61,600 nt of DNA from Gammaproteobacteria bacterium (GCA_002705795.1 PAHG01000018.1:30455-92054); one strand, 5' to 3'. Positions 1 through 8,428 are shown, counted from the stretch's first letter. Notes: generated by a model not told the origin, from the sequence alone. A program made the numbers and translations.

Positions 1-2
1 AC

Positions 3-797
3 GGGCCAAAGAAAGAAGCGTCGCCACCACTTGAGGTAAAGGGCGTCAAGCACATCGTGGCAGTCGCGTCCGGCAAAGGTGGCGTTGGCAAATCGACCGT
101 ATCTGCAAATCTGGCTGTAGCGCTTGCTATGCGTGGTCTCAAGGTGGGGCTTCTTGACGCTGACGTTTACGGACCAAGCCAGCCAAGAATGCTTGGAGTG
201 AGTGGTCGACCTTCTAGTCCAGACGGACAAACAATTCTACCGCTCAGGAATCACGGAGTCACGGTCATGTCACTTGGACTGATGATGCCTGACGATGAAG
301 CCCTCATTTGGCGCGGACCGATGCTGATGGGCGCGCTCCAACAGATGCTGGGACAGGTTCAGTGGGGGCAACTGGATGTGTTACTTGTTGACCTGCCACC
401 AGGCACTGGCGACGTACAAATGACGCTGAGTCAGAAGGTGACTGTGACCGGTGCGGTGATCGTCTCGACACCACAAGACATCGCGCTACTCGATGCCAAG
501 AAAGGCATCGATATGTTCAAGCGTATGAGTGTCCCGCTCCTTGGCCTTGTGGAAAATATGGCCTCGTTCGTGTGTGACGGTTGCGGCAAAGAACATTATC
601 CGTTTGGGAACGGCGGGGCGAAGGCAGAGGCCGAGAAGCAGGAAATACCATTCCTAGGCGAGATCCCACTCGATCTGGCGATTCGGATCGCGTCTGATGG
701 CGGTGTACCGATGGTCGTATCGAAGCCCTCGAGCCCCCAAGCTAAGGCATTTCTAGACATCGCGGACCAAATGATCGGAAGCGAGGTACTAGCGTGA
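3..797 (+). CDS. mrp: Mrp/NBP35-family Fe-S carrier ATPase (5' end outside window)
   Basis: P-loop ATPase of the Mrp/ApbC/NBP35 family, which carries or inserts Fe-S clusters in the cytoplasm. The frame is open to the left edge, so the N-terminus (in many homologues a small MIP18-like domain) is missing. A GTG at 57 is internal, because coding-like sequence ending GVKHIVAVAS precedes it. Visible are the deviant Walker A GKGGVGKST, a switch region DADVYGPSQPRML, the Walker B-like LLVDLPPGTGD, and a CDGCG motif supplying the paired cysteines that bind the bridging cluster. The 3' end overlaps the next gene by 4 bases (GTGA), indicating one operon. The neighbouring molybdenum-cofactor and FdhD genes suggest, by inference, maturation of an Fe-S/molybdenum enzyme such as formate dehydrogenase. 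Confidence 0.93.
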   Translation, partial: GPKKEASPPLEVKGVKHIVAVASGKGGVGKSTVSANLAVALAMRGLKVGLLDADVYGPSQPRMLGVSGRPSSPDGQTILPLRNHGVTVMSLGLMMPDDEALIWRGPMLMGALQQMLGQVQWGQLDVLLVDLPPGTGDVQMTLSQKVTVTGAVIVSTPQDIALLDAKKGIDMFKRMSVPLLGLVENMASFVCDGCGKEHYPFGNGGAKAEAEKQEIPFLGEIPLDLAIRIASDGGVPMVVSKPSSPQAKAFLDIADQMIGSEVLA

Positions 798-1513
798 TCT
801 ATGGGGATGTAATCACCGACCCAACATTCCCGCCGCTCTTGACCGGGGAAAAAGTATCAAAGGACGTGGATCCATTCGTTAAGGCGATCAGTGCCTCTAT
901 GATGGGTTGCGACGCGGGGACCATATTCTATGCAGAAGATCAAGAAACAATGCGTGCCGCGATCACGCTCGCACCAGAGACTCCACTCAAAGATAGCGTT
1001 TCGGTTGTACACGCCCTGATGCTGTCATTAGCGGACGGTTTGGGCGCTTTAGGTCCACCTGAGTTGGCTATTCATTTCGTTTGGCCGAGCCAGTTTAAAG
1101 TGAACGCGGCAAGTTGTGGTGACCTGCGTTTTAAGGCCTCGACAACGGACCCAGACGCCGTGCCCGATTGGCTGGTCGTAGGACTCACGATCCCTTTTGT
1201 GAGACCGGAAACAGTCGAGGCAGGATCAGATCCGTCCCAGACATGGCTGCACGAAGAGGGCTGTATTGAGCTGACTGTCCCGCAAATGATTGAGAGCTGG
1301 TCACGGCACTCACTGATTTGGCTCAACTCGTTTGAAGACATTGGCTATCTGGCGATTCAAGATCACTGGAGGGCAAAGTGCGATTCGATCGGGTCAGATG
1401 TCACCCACCCAGGTATCGGGACCTTTGTTGGGACAGATGGGCAAGGAAGTCTACTTCTAAAATGCAATGGTATGACAAGCATCCATAACCTGATCGAAGA
1501 GATGACCCCATGA
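794..1513 (+). CDS. Biotin/lipoate-protein-ligase-like family protein
   Basis: A 239-residue protein that I recognise as the alphaproteobacterial biotin/lipoate ligase-like family (BPL/LplA/LipB-type fold). Signature stretches are FPPLLTGEKVSKDVDPF near the start, then GALGPPELAIHF, a central VPDWLVVGLTIPF, ESWSRHSLIW, and a C-terminal GTFVGTDGQGSLLLK resembling the small SH3-like domain of such ligases. The GTG start overlaps the Mrp stop by 4 bases, and the stop overlaps the next ATG by 4 bases, so translation is probably coupled. The true substrate is unknown. Because relatives sit next to formate dehydrogenase accessory genes (recalled, not checked), a role in maturing that enzyme is plausible, but ligase activity is not shown by the sequence. 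Confidence 0.72.
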   Translation: MIYGDVITDPTFPPLLTGEKVSKDVDPFVKAISASMMGCDAGTIFYAEDQETMRAAITLAPETPLKDSVSVVHALMLSLADGLGALGPPELAIHFVWPSQFKVNAASCGDLRFKASTTDPDAVPDWLVVGLTIPFVRPETVEAGSDPSQTWLHEEGCIELTVPQMIESWSRHSLIWLNSFEDIGYLAIQDHWRAKCDSIGSDVTHPGIGTFVGTDGQGSLLLKCNGMTSIHNLIEEMTP

Positions 1514-1986
1514 AACTAGCACGTACAATTCGGCTTGATGAGTCGGATGACAATGTATTCGAGCGACCAGCAGATGCCGGTGAATGGGCCATCAGCGGTG
1601 GATTCGAATTTTCAAACTGGGACGAGAGCCAACTTACTGGTAAACCGAGACAAGCATTCTCTAATGGCTGGTTGTCACTTGAATCATTTGGTCGGGCGAC
1701 GTTCGTCGCCGTTACCTCAATCACCGCCAGCGAGTATGAGATATTGATTCAGCAGCTCGCTCAATGTTTCGTTGATCACTACGGTGCACCGGATATTGAT
1801 GCTGCTCTGCCGGTCGCGAAAGACGAGCTTGATCACATGCAGGGTATGTGCGAAGACCATGATGACAACACACTTTTGATGGTCAGCCGAACCCTAAGTG
1901 AGTCAGGAATTCATGAATCATTTCGATTCAATAACCCACAGAGCGCTTCCCTGGAAGCCTTTGCGGTTCACGGATCGGTCGACTGA
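1510..1986 (+). CDS. DUF6505 family protein
   Basis: A 158-residue soluble protein resembling DUF6505 proteins, mostly known from Alphaproteobacteria. Its N-terminal half carries the recognisable segments KLARTIRLDESD, GEWAISGGFEF, LTGKPRQAFSNGWLSLESFG and then an alpha/beta stretch. No catalytic motif, signal peptide or membrane segment is visible. The ATG overlaps the preceding stop by 4 bases, so it is the third gene of the mrp operon. Its 3' end overlaps the convergent moeA gene by 19 bases, leaving no room for an ordinary terminator. The function is unknown. The company it keeps (Mrp, ligase-like protein, moeA, mobAB, fdhD) suggests an accessory role for a molybdenum enzyme. Confidence 0.7.
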   Translation: MKLARTIRLDESDDNVFERPADAGEWAISGGFEFSNWDESQLTGKPRQAFSNGWLSLESFGRATFVAVTSITASEYEILIQQLAQCFVDHYGAPDIDAALPVAKDELDHMQGMCEDHDDNTLLMVSRTLSESGIHESFRFNNPQSASLEAFAVHGSVD

Positions 1987-3254
1987 GACGGCCTTAGGAA
2001 CTCTGCGTAAGGTATGTATCGAACCACTGACCCGGGTTCGATCAATTCCTCTTCGAACCCAATCTCTACAAGCCCGTCAGACCAACTGATGCTCGAAATC
2101 CGACCAGACCCCTCCGATGGAAAAACTTTAGCTCGGCCTGTCGAATTTAAACGAGCACGCAAGTACTCGGATCGTCCGCGACGCTTATTCTTCTTGAAAT
2201 CAGCGATCACCTCGTAGCCACTAGGCTCTCTCCACACACCGCCGGCCAACACCTCCATCGCTGGTCTTCCGAAGACCATCGTACAGACCCAAGCCGCGAC
2301 AGGATTGCCCGGGAGGCCAATTACAGGCGTCTCATTCCAAATACCAAGCGCCAGTGGACGGCCAGGTTTCAAGGCAATACGCCAGCTAGTTAGCTGACCC
2401 TCGGATTTCAAAATCGCAGAAATATGGTCCTCGTCACCGGCAGAGGCACCGCCAGACGTGATGACTAAATCACAAGACTCGGCACCCCGATTGAGGGTAC
2501 CTCGGACTGCATCACGCGAATCTTCCACCAAGCCTAAGTCAATGGCCTCGAACCCGAGATCACGCACCAGCGATAGGAGCATCAACCGATTTGCGTCATA
2601 GATCTGCCAATAATCGGCTGGCTGACCCGGCTTCCTCAGTTCATCCCCGGTCGATAACACACCAACGCGCAGGCGAGAAAACATCTCGACCTCGGCGACA
2701 CCGGCTGATGCCAATAACGACAGATCGGTCGAGGTCAGTCTTCGACCCGCATTGAATATCGGAGACCCAACGATGACATCCTCCCCGGCCTCACGGGTAT
2801 TGGACCACTGCTTTAAAGGTCCATTAAACGCAATCCGATCCGGCTCGATGGTACAGTCCTCCTCAAGCACAACCGTATCGACACCGTCCGGTAGAATCGC
2901 TCCTGTCAGAATCCTGACCGCTTGGCCCTTCTCAACACGCCCAGCAAAGGGAACACCGGCAGCAGCGCGCCCTTCGCACAACTTCATGATTTGCGGCCCG
3001 TCTGGAATCGGGCCAGCAAACCCATAGCCATCAACAGCTGAATTGGATCCCGGAGGATTCGATCTAACGGCCCCCACATCACTCGAAAGAATGCGGTCAA
3101 AGGCGTCTTCGACCGGGACCCGATGACCGGAGCTAACCACCACCGATAAGACATCTCGAAGAAGCTTCTTGGCCTCGGCGACCGGAGTCCAGTCGACCCC
3201 TGGCGGCAGCGCAAAGCAATCGTTCCGAAGTGGTGGCGGTTGGATTTCAGGCAT
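1968..3254 (-). CDS. moeA: Molybdopterin molybdenumtransferase MoeA
   Basis: Inserts molybdate into adenylated molybdopterin to form molybdenum cofactor in the cytoplasm. The 428 residues match the family length. Visible motifs are PPGSNSAVDGYGF in the N-terminal domain, VRILTGAILPDGVDTVVLEED, the long GRRLTSTDLSLLASAG segment, VGVLSTGDEL, SGGASAGDEDH of the MPT-binding domain, and PVIGLPGNPVAAW. The C-terminal beta-barrel domain follows. The ATG overlaps the mobB stop by 8 bases, so it is the last gene of fdhD-mobA-mobB-moeA. The N-terminal LPPGVDWTPV stretch and the neighbourhood look alphaproteobacterial, which may mean horizontal acquisition (inference). Confidence 0.95.
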   Translation of the reverse strand: MPEIQPPPLRNDCFALPPGVDWTPVAEAKKLLRDVLSVVVSSGHRVPVEDAFDRILSSDVGAVRSNPPGSNSAVDGYGFAGPIPDGPQIMKLCEGRAAAGVPFAGRVEKGQAVRILTGAILPDGVDTVVLEEDCTIEPDRIAFNGPLKQWSNTREAGEDVIVGSPIFNAGRRLTSTDLSLLASAGVAEVEMFSRLRVGVLSTGDELRKPGQPADYWQIYDANRLMLLSLVRDLGFEAIDLGLVEDSRDAVRGTLNRGAESCDLVITSGGASAGDEDHISAILKSEGQLTSWRIALKPGRPLALGIWNETPVIGLPGNPVAAWVCTMVFGRPAMEVLAGGVWREPSGYEVIADFKKNKRRGRSEYLRARLNSTGRAKVFPSEGSGRISSISWSDGLVEIGFEEELIEPGSVVRYIPYAEFLRPSQSTDP

Positions 3255-3747
3255 GTAGATGGTTCCAAATATGATCAGCGATTGATGTTATATCGTTGAG
3301 ATCAAAGACCGGGATATCAAGACCAAAAAGCTCGCAATCAGAAGCTACTGCGACAATTGACGAGTCGGTCTCTAACAGTAAACTCATCTGGCGTTCTTCT
3401 CGATGGACTTCAAGTTTGGGGATCGGTGTTTTCTTAAATCCTTCAACCAAAACCAAATCGCAGGGCGCCATCCGGCTCAATAATTCATCCAATTCAAATT
3501 CAGGCTGGTCTCGATACTCATGCATCAAGGCGAACCGCGACCCGCCAGCCAGCATCACTTCCTGTGCCCCGGCCGCTCGATGCCTAAAACTATCAGTCCC
3601 AGACCGATCCAAGTCCACGTTGTGGTGCGTATGCTTGACCACCGAGACAGTGAATCCTCGTGCCGTAAACTCGGACACCAATCGCTCTGTCAGTGTCGTT
3701 TTCCCGGAATCTTTCCAACCAACCACACCGAACACTGGGACACTCAT
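3247..3747 (-). CDS. mobB: Molybdopterin-guanine dinucleotide biosynthesis protein MobB
   Basis: GTP-binding adapter that assists MobA in making bis-MGD, the cofactor form used by DMSO-reductase-family enzymes including formate dehydrogenases. The N-terminus carries the Walker A motif VGWKDSGKTTLTERL. It is followed by SVVKHTHHNVDLDRSGTDSFRHRAAGA, the typical MobB histidine-rich segment, and by the Walker B region CDLVLVEGFKKTPIPKLEVHR. Length (166 aa) is normal for a stand-alone MobB. It overlaps mobA upstream by 4 bases and moeA downstream by 8 bases, so the three are translated from one message. Confidence 0.95.
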   Translation of the reverse strand: MSVPVFGVVGWKDSGKTTLTERLVSEFTARGFTVSVVKHTHHNVDLDRSGTDSFRHRAAGAQEVMLAGGSRFALMHEYRDQPEFELDELLSRMAPCDLVLVEGFKKTPIPKLEVHREERQMSLLLETDSSIVAVASDCELFGLDIPVFDLNDITSIADHIWNHLHA

Positions 3748-4370
3748 AACTGACTCCCTTGTTGAGCAATCACCAGCTCATCCGGCGTGTTTACATTAAA
3801 AAATGGATCGAGTGAGTCAGGCTTGTGGGTATATTGAATCTCAGACCCCCCAACTGAGTCCGTCCAGATCACAATTTTCCGGACACCGCGTTGCAGTGCG
3901 TCACGAAGATTATCCTCTAGTGACACATGCCAAATACCAAACGTTGGGTGGCGCATCCATTTTAACTTCTCATGATCAAAGCTCGATGCGAGAACTACGG
4001 GGGCATGACTTTCCATCGCCTCCCCACGGGCCCTAGAAACGAAATCCATAGGGAAAAAAGGTGTATCCCCCGCAACCGATGAAACCCATTCAAAATCATG
4101 TTTCCGCGCGTATTCGAGAGCGGCGAGCACCCCGGCCAGTGGACCCAGATATCCAGAAAGCGAGTCGGCTATACATGGCAGCCCAAATGACAAAAAGCGC
4201 CCCGGATCACCATTCACATTCAATACAACGGCATCGACCTGCGGCCTTAAACGCTTCAAGACCTCATCAAGGATCGTCTGCTGCCCGAGCTTCAGTAATC
4301 CCTTATCAGAGCCCCCCATTCGAGTCGCGAGGCCGCCCGCGAGAACCACACCAAGGGTTCGATCATCCAT
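3744..4370 (-). CDS. mobA: Molybdenum cofactor guanylyltransferase MobA
   Basis: Transfers GMP from GTP to Mo-molybdopterin, giving the guanine dinucleotide cofactor. The nucleotidyltransferase signature is GVVLAGGLATRMGGSDKGLLKLG. The GP-containing loop is SGYLGPLAGVLAALEYA, and the metal-binding segment is VAGDTPFFP. The C-terminus has the conserved FFNVNTPDEL. I chose the ATG at 4370, which overlaps the fdhD stop by 8 bases (ATGGATGA). A GTG nine bases upstream (4379) would add three residues and is less likely. The fdhD-mobA-mobB-moeA order suggests dedicated cofactor supply for a formate dehydrogenase. Confidence 0.93.
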   Translation of the reverse strand: MDDRTLGVVLAGGLATRMGGSDKGLLKLGQQTILDEVLKRLRPQVDAVVLNVNGDPGRFLSFGLPCIADSLSGYLGPLAGVLAALEYARKHDFEWVSSVAGDTPFFPMDFVSRARGEAMESHAPVVLASSFDHEKLKWMRHPTFGIWHVSLEDNLRDALQRGVRKIVIWTDSVGGSEIQYTHKPDSLDPFFNVNTPDELVIAQQGSQL

Positions 4371-5250
4371 CGTGAGCACTCTTTCGGCGATGTTTTTTGT
4401 CCTCTTCTGGCACTGAGTCGGGGTCCGTATCGTAGACCAAACGTTCTTCGGCGCTCAGGCAAATGAACCGTCGACCACGCATGCGACCAATCAAGGTCAG
4501 ACCGACTTGCTTGGCAATATCAACACCCCATGCGGTAAATCCAGACCGACTCACCAAGACCGGAATACCCATCAGAGCGGTCTTGATTACCATCTCGGAA
4601 GTCAACCGTCCTGTGGTGTACATGATCTTATTTTCAGGCGACACACCCTCTAAGTGCATCCAACCCGAGATCTTATCGACAGCGTTGTGGCGACCGACAT
4701 CTTCCATATACACTAAAGGCTGATCTTGCTGGCATAGGACCGTACCGTGGATCGCACCGGTTTCAAGATACAAACTCGGTGTGCGATTGATTAAATGACT
4801 CAAGCGATAAATCCACGACGTATGCACAGGTGTTGCCGCCAGTCTCACCTGATCCACACCCTCCATCATATCGCCAAATACTGTTCCCACCGCACAGCCT
4901 GAGGTCCGCGTCTTTTTACTCAATTTTTCTTCGTAATTCGACTCGCACTCTGTTCTTACTACGACGACTTCCAGTTCTTCATCGTATTCGACTGCTTCAA
5001 GTAAGTCGTCCGATTTAAGCATCCCCTGATTCTTCAAAAAGCCGACCGCGAGATATTCGGGATAGTCCCCGATGGTCATCGCGGTCACAATTTCTTGAGA
5101 ATTGAGATAGATCGTTAGCGGACGCTCCTCAATCACAGAAGTCTCGGTAGAGCGACCGTTTTGGTCAACTCCCCTGATAGCCCGTGAGAGCTTCGGGTCA
5201 GTTGGGTTAGGTTGAATCCGATACGATCCGATATCGTCTAATGTCGGCAT
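4363..5250 (-). CDS. fdhD: Formate dehydrogenase accessory sulfurtransferase FdhD
   Basis: FdhD passes sulfur from a cysteine desulfurase to the bis-MGD cofactor of formate dehydrogenase. Family segments are EERPLTIYLNSQEIVTAMTIGDYPEYLAVGFL near the N-terminus, EDVGRHNAVDKISGW, TTGRLTSEMVIKTALMGIPVLVSRSGFTAWGVDIA and LTLIGRMRG. In place of the CxxC of the E. coli protein there is a single cysteine in SGCAVGTVF. The ATG at 5250 was preferred. A GTG at 5259 is possible but lies only two bases from the AAAGGG that would be its ribosome site. It is the first gene of the leftward four-gene operon, and its start faces the broken MFS gene across about 90 bases. Confidence 0.93.
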   Translation of the reverse strand: MPTLDDIGSYRIQPNPTDPKLSRAIRGVDQNGRSTETSVIEERPLTIYLNSQEIVTAMTIGDYPEYLAVGFLKNQGMLKSDDLLEAVEYDEELEVVVVRTECESNYEEKLSKKTRTSGCAVGTVFGDMMEGVDQVRLAATPVHTSWIYRLSHLINRTPSLYLETGAIHGTVLCQQDQPLVYMEDVGRHNAVDKISGWMHLEGVSPENKIMYTTGRLTSEMVIKTALMGIPVLVSRSGFTAWGVDIAKQVGLTLIGRMRGRRFICLSAEERLVYDTDPDSVPEEDKKHRRKSAHDG

Positions 5251-5341
5251 GAAATACACGGCCCTTTGATTAGTGCTGGTTGGGGTTTATCCTACTGCAC
5301 TTCAAGCGTCGAAGCAGAAAAACTAAGACTCGTCACTACGA

Positions 5342-6555
5342 ATGAAATTCCCCACAAACACCCTAGCAATCGCTAATCTATATGCGCTTTTGAGTGCTAT
5401 TAACGCGGCTATCGCACCGATCGTGATTTCGCTTGGTGGCTTAGCAGGTGCGTACCTACTGGCCGACGATAAGTCGCTCGCCACGCTTCCAGTCAGTGGC
5501 TTCAATGTTGGTATTGCCCTGATGGCCGGGCCAGCATCGTTACTAATGTTTAAAATTGGTAGGCGACGTGGCTTTATGGCGGGTGCGCTCTTAGGATTTG
5601 TTGGGGTATCAATCGCTGGCGCCGCGATTCTTTTGCACAGCTTTATCTGATTTTGTGTGGGATTAATTCTTGCGGGTAGTGCAAATAGCTTCGTGCAGCA
5701 ATATCGATTTGCTGCCTCAGATTTTGTGGATGATGCGCTCAAATCGCGAGCGATTTCTCGGGTATTAATTGGAGGAATCGCGTCCGCCATCATTGGCCCG
5801 CAGATCGTTCTGCATAACAAAGACCTCCTGTACCCAACCCCGTTTGCAGGAGCATTTCTAAGCGGAGCGTGTCTGTTCATTATTGGCTTACTGTTTATGA
5901 CATTGTTGCCTAAGCAGGCACAAAAAAACAAGAGGTTACACTAATAGATGGCCGAACCAAGAAAGACTTCGCCCGCGATCCCACCTTCATCACCGCCGTT
6001 TTTTGTGGAACAAGTAGTTACGCACTTATGGCTTTCGTTATGACCGCCGCGCCACTTGCGATGATTGGATGTGGTTATGAGGTGGCCGATGCCGCCCTTG
6101 GTATTCAGTGGCATGTTCTCGCTATGTTTGTTCCGAGCCTATTCACTGGAAAACTGATCGGCCACTTTGGGAAGCTTCCGATTATCGCGACAGGCTTGAT
6201 CGCATTAATGGTCTGCTCCGCTGTCGCCTTGTCTGGAATCTCGATCGAGCATTTTTATGCGGCGTTAGTTTTGCTGGGCCTCGGCTGGAACTTCGGCTTT
6301 ATAGGCTCTACAGCCCTCCTAACAGAAACCTATCAGACCCATGAAAAACACACCGCGCAGGGTCTCAACGACACCATTCTCTTCACTTCTGTCGCGCTCG
6401 GGAGCTTGAGTTCAGGAATCGCGTATGAACTGATTGGATGGGATACTATGAATTGGATCGCTTTCCCAGTCGGACTGTTATGTTTAGTGGCCCTATTCCT
6501 AGAGCACCAAAGACATCAAACTAAGGCAACACTCAAATCAAGGATCATTTCGTGA
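5342..6555 (+). pseudogene. MFS transporter, interrupted by a stop codon and a frameshift
   Basis: A major-facilitator permease of about 400 residues that no longer reads through. The first part (5342-5647) covers the first three to four membrane helices, with KIGRRRGF as the helix 2-3 loop. An in-frame TGA at 5648-5650 interrupts it. The same frame resumes with FCVGLILAGSANSFVQQYRF and ends at 5944. The C-terminal half continues one frame back, where KKDFARDPTFITAVFCGTSSYALMAF matches the usual start of helix 7 in this family. The switch point falls around the A run at 5922-5928. TGA is an ordinary stop elsewhere in the window, so recoding is unlikely. The end overlaps the copper chaperone start by 4 bases, so the pair was once co-translated. 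Sequencing error at both places is the main alternative. Confidence 0.8.
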
Positions 6556-7067
6556 GAGTCAATGTCCCACTAATCTTAGCGCTACCGGTCGCGCTTTCCG
6601 TTGCCTTTTTATCCATACAAAGTCTTGCGACCGACCATCGGCATACCACAAATCATCAACACCAGCCCATGCAGTTTAAGCCCGTCGAGACCGATGGTCT
6701 AACGCTGTCGAATTTTCGAGCACGCGCAAGTATCGGGCGAACACAGAATTCCGGTGCCTATGGCGAAATTCTATCGACTACAAGCGACAGACTAATCAGA
6801 GCGTCGAGCTCCGTCGCAAACACTGTTGAACTTCACGAACACGTCAATGACAACGGTGTTATGCGCATGCGTGAGGTTGAGGATGGATTTTTAATAAGAC
6901 CAAATGAGTCTTTGGTGATGAAGCCGGGTGGTTATCACATTATGCTGATCGGACTCCATGAGCGCCTGAAGGCAAATACCTCCATCGATTTGTCACTCAA
7001 GTTTGAGTCCGGAAGGACCGTTGATCTATTGATACCCATCGTCTCGATCAAAAAAATGCATCACTAA
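6552..7067 (+). CDS. PCu(A)C-family periplasmic copper chaperone
   Basis: A 171-residue exported protein of the PCu(A)C (DUF461) family, which binds Cu(I) in the periplasm and helps load the CuA or CuB site of cytochrome oxidase. An N-terminal hydrophobic signal segment (about residues 5-26) is followed by a His-rich linker. The copper motif has His95 (VELHEHV), Met106 after ten residues, and the H-x-M pair His129/Met131 in GGYHIML. The GTG start overlaps the stop of the broken MFS gene by 4 bases, so expression may depend on translation of the damaged upstream frame or on reinitiation. A similar MFS-chaperone pairing occurs in other proteobacteria (recalled). Confidence 0.88.
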   Translation: MRVNVPLILALPVALSVAFLSIQSLATDHRHTTNHQHQPMQFKPVETDGLTLSNFRARASIGRTQNSGAYGEILSTTSDRLIRASSSVANTVELHEHVNDNGVMRMREVEDGFLIRPNESLVMKPGGYHIMLIGLHERLKANTSIDLSLKFESGRTVDLLIPIVSIKKMHH

Positions 7068-7075
7068 CAGCAAGT

Positions 7076-7960
7076 TCAGGAATCTGACTGTGTTGTAGGC
7101 ATATACATGACGTATCTATTGGCCATATATTGGGTCTGCAATGTCTGGTTGCGCTCGATACGCACCAATAAGAACAGTAATGCGCTCAACGAAAACATCA
7201 CAAGGCAAACAAGCGTTAGTATGGCGTTCCGCTGCATTTGTTGGTCAGAGACAGCAATGGCAAGTTGGTAATCGGCCATCGCTGATGCCTGCTGGTCTGA
7301 TCCGCGTGCCATCAATAGAGCGCGGTCGGATACTTGCTCGGCAAACCACTGTACGTGGAGCAATGGATACTCGGCAAGGTAACGATCAACACGCTCGCGT
7401 GCCTTTCCGGCGACAGCTGCCTTGGCCGGGAAGAAGGCTGGCTTTAATGCCGCTTCCATTACGTGATCGAAAAATAATGTCGCGAATGAAATATCCGGAG
7501 TTCCCGGCTGCAAGTTCAGCCGCTGATGTGTGTGCTCAATCAAACGCGCAACCCGTTCACGACGCATCTCGTCTTTGACCGCGCCACGCGACGCCAATAG
7601 TGACTCAAGAAGTGCTGAACCCGCCTGAACGGCTTTACGCTCTTTATCGGTTAAGTCTGCTCTCGCTACATCAACCGGAACGGCAATCTGAGGCCATAGT
7701 ATTTGTCCCCGGAGTAGGCGTTCTGAGAATTGTTCGAATTCAGATACCGGGGGGGTGCTCAATATAGCGGACACAATGGGCCTCGGAGCTGCAGGCGCTG
7801 TCGAGGCAACCACTAAAAATGAAAAGTACCCTGTCCCCACGAGACCTAAAGTCGCCAACAGGGAAAAACAGACAAGAAAAAACCCCCGAAAAAAATCTGC
7901 GAACCGATGAAATAACGCATCAGGCGATATTAGCCTTTTGATTATTGAGTCGCGGGCCAT
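7076..7960 (-). CDS. Two-helix membrane protein of unknown function, third gene of the bactofilin operon
   Basis: I do not recognise the family of this 294-residue protein. It has a membrane helix at about residues 25-52 (FFLVCFSLLATLGLVGTGYF...), a roughly 185-residue mostly helical region rich in Glu, Arg and Ala, and a second helix at about 240-262 (LTLVCLVMFSLSALLFLLVR). The C-terminal tail is short and polar. This topology places the central domain on one side of the inner membrane, most simply the periplasm. It starts 6 bases after the bactofilin stop, so it belongs to the M23-bactofilin transcript and may work in the same envelope complex (inference). Its 3' end faces the copper chaperone gene across 8 bases. 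Confidence 0.75.
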   Translation of the reverse strand: MARDSIIKRLISPDALFHRFADFFRGFFLVCFSLLATLGLVGTGYFSFLVVASTAPAAPRPIVSAILSTPPVSEFEQFSERLLRGQILWPQIAVPVDVARADLTDKERKAVQAGSALLESLLASRGAVKDEMRRERVARLIEHTHQRLNLQPGTPDISFATLFFDHVMEAALKPAFFPAKAAVAGKARERVDRYLAEYPLLHVQWFAEQVSDRALLMARGSDQQASAMADYQLAIAVSDQQMQRNAILTLVCLVMFSLSALLFLLVRIERNQTLQTQYMANRYVMYMPTTQSDS

Positions 7961-7966
7961 GGGTAT

Positions 7967-8428
7967 TTACTGCGCAGGGGACGCCGTCTTCGTGCGTGAT
8001 GTCTGCTTGGTGTCAGCAGGAGAGGCCCCGGCGTCCCCGAACGCCAAAGCGCTCTCAGTCTTCGCTGAAGGTTTCTTACCACTCAGGACAGTAATATCTG
8101 GCTCAGTTTCTGTGAATTTACTATTGCCATTCATTCGAGCGCCGCGCGCAACCGACAGTGATTGATAGTGGATATCACCCTCGATAATTGCGGACTCTTC
8201 GAGAACCAATTCACAGGCGGTGATCGAGCCAACCACACGGCCGGAGATTTTAACCTCACGCCCAAACACACGACCCTTTACTACTCCAGTTGCGCCGATC
8301 GTGAGATGGACCGTTTGCACATCTCCCTCAACCGTGCCGTCAATGTGGATATTCCCTTCAGAAACTAGATTACCTGATACAACGAGATTCGGCGCGAGCA
8401 CCGCGAACGTATCGTTGGGTGACTTCAT
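7967..8428 (-). CDS. Bactofilin (polymer-forming cytoskeletal protein)
   Basis: Bactofilins form non-polar filaments of right-handed beta-helix subunits beneath the inner membrane and position cell-wall enzymes. The domain is seen as repeated short beta turns: LVVSGNLVSEGNIHIDGTVEGDV, then LTIGATGVVKGRVFGREVKISGRVVGSI, then LVLEESAIIEGDIHYQSLSVARGA. Disordered tails flank it. I start at the ATG at 8428, which has a good AGGAG 8 bases upstream and leaves a 16-base gap to the peptidase gene. A longer reading to 8488 would overlap the peptidase gene and adds only unstructured residues. Co-transcription with an M23 endopeptidase is the classic bactofilin arrangement. Confidence 0.93.
   Translation of the reverse strand: MKSPNDTFAVLAPNLVVSGNLVSEGNIHIDGTVEGDVQTVHLTIGATGVVKGRVFGREVKISGRVVGSITACELVLEESAIIEGDIHYQSLSVARGARMNGNSKFTETEPDITVLSGKKPSAKTESALAFGDAGASPADTKQTSRTKTASPAQ

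Noticed and set aside
5648-5650. TGA in the MFS gene as a recoded tryptophan or selenocysteine
   Set aside because: TGA is used as a normal stop by several genes here (fdhD, argS, ubiB). No hairpin of SECIS type was seen after it and the family has no selenoprotein members that I know.
5323-5931. A 202-residue minus-strand open frame opposite the MFS gene
   Set aside because: Antisense shadow of the MFS codons; the plus-strand translation shows clear family sequence and this frame has repetitive Ile/Pro/Arg composition with no start context.
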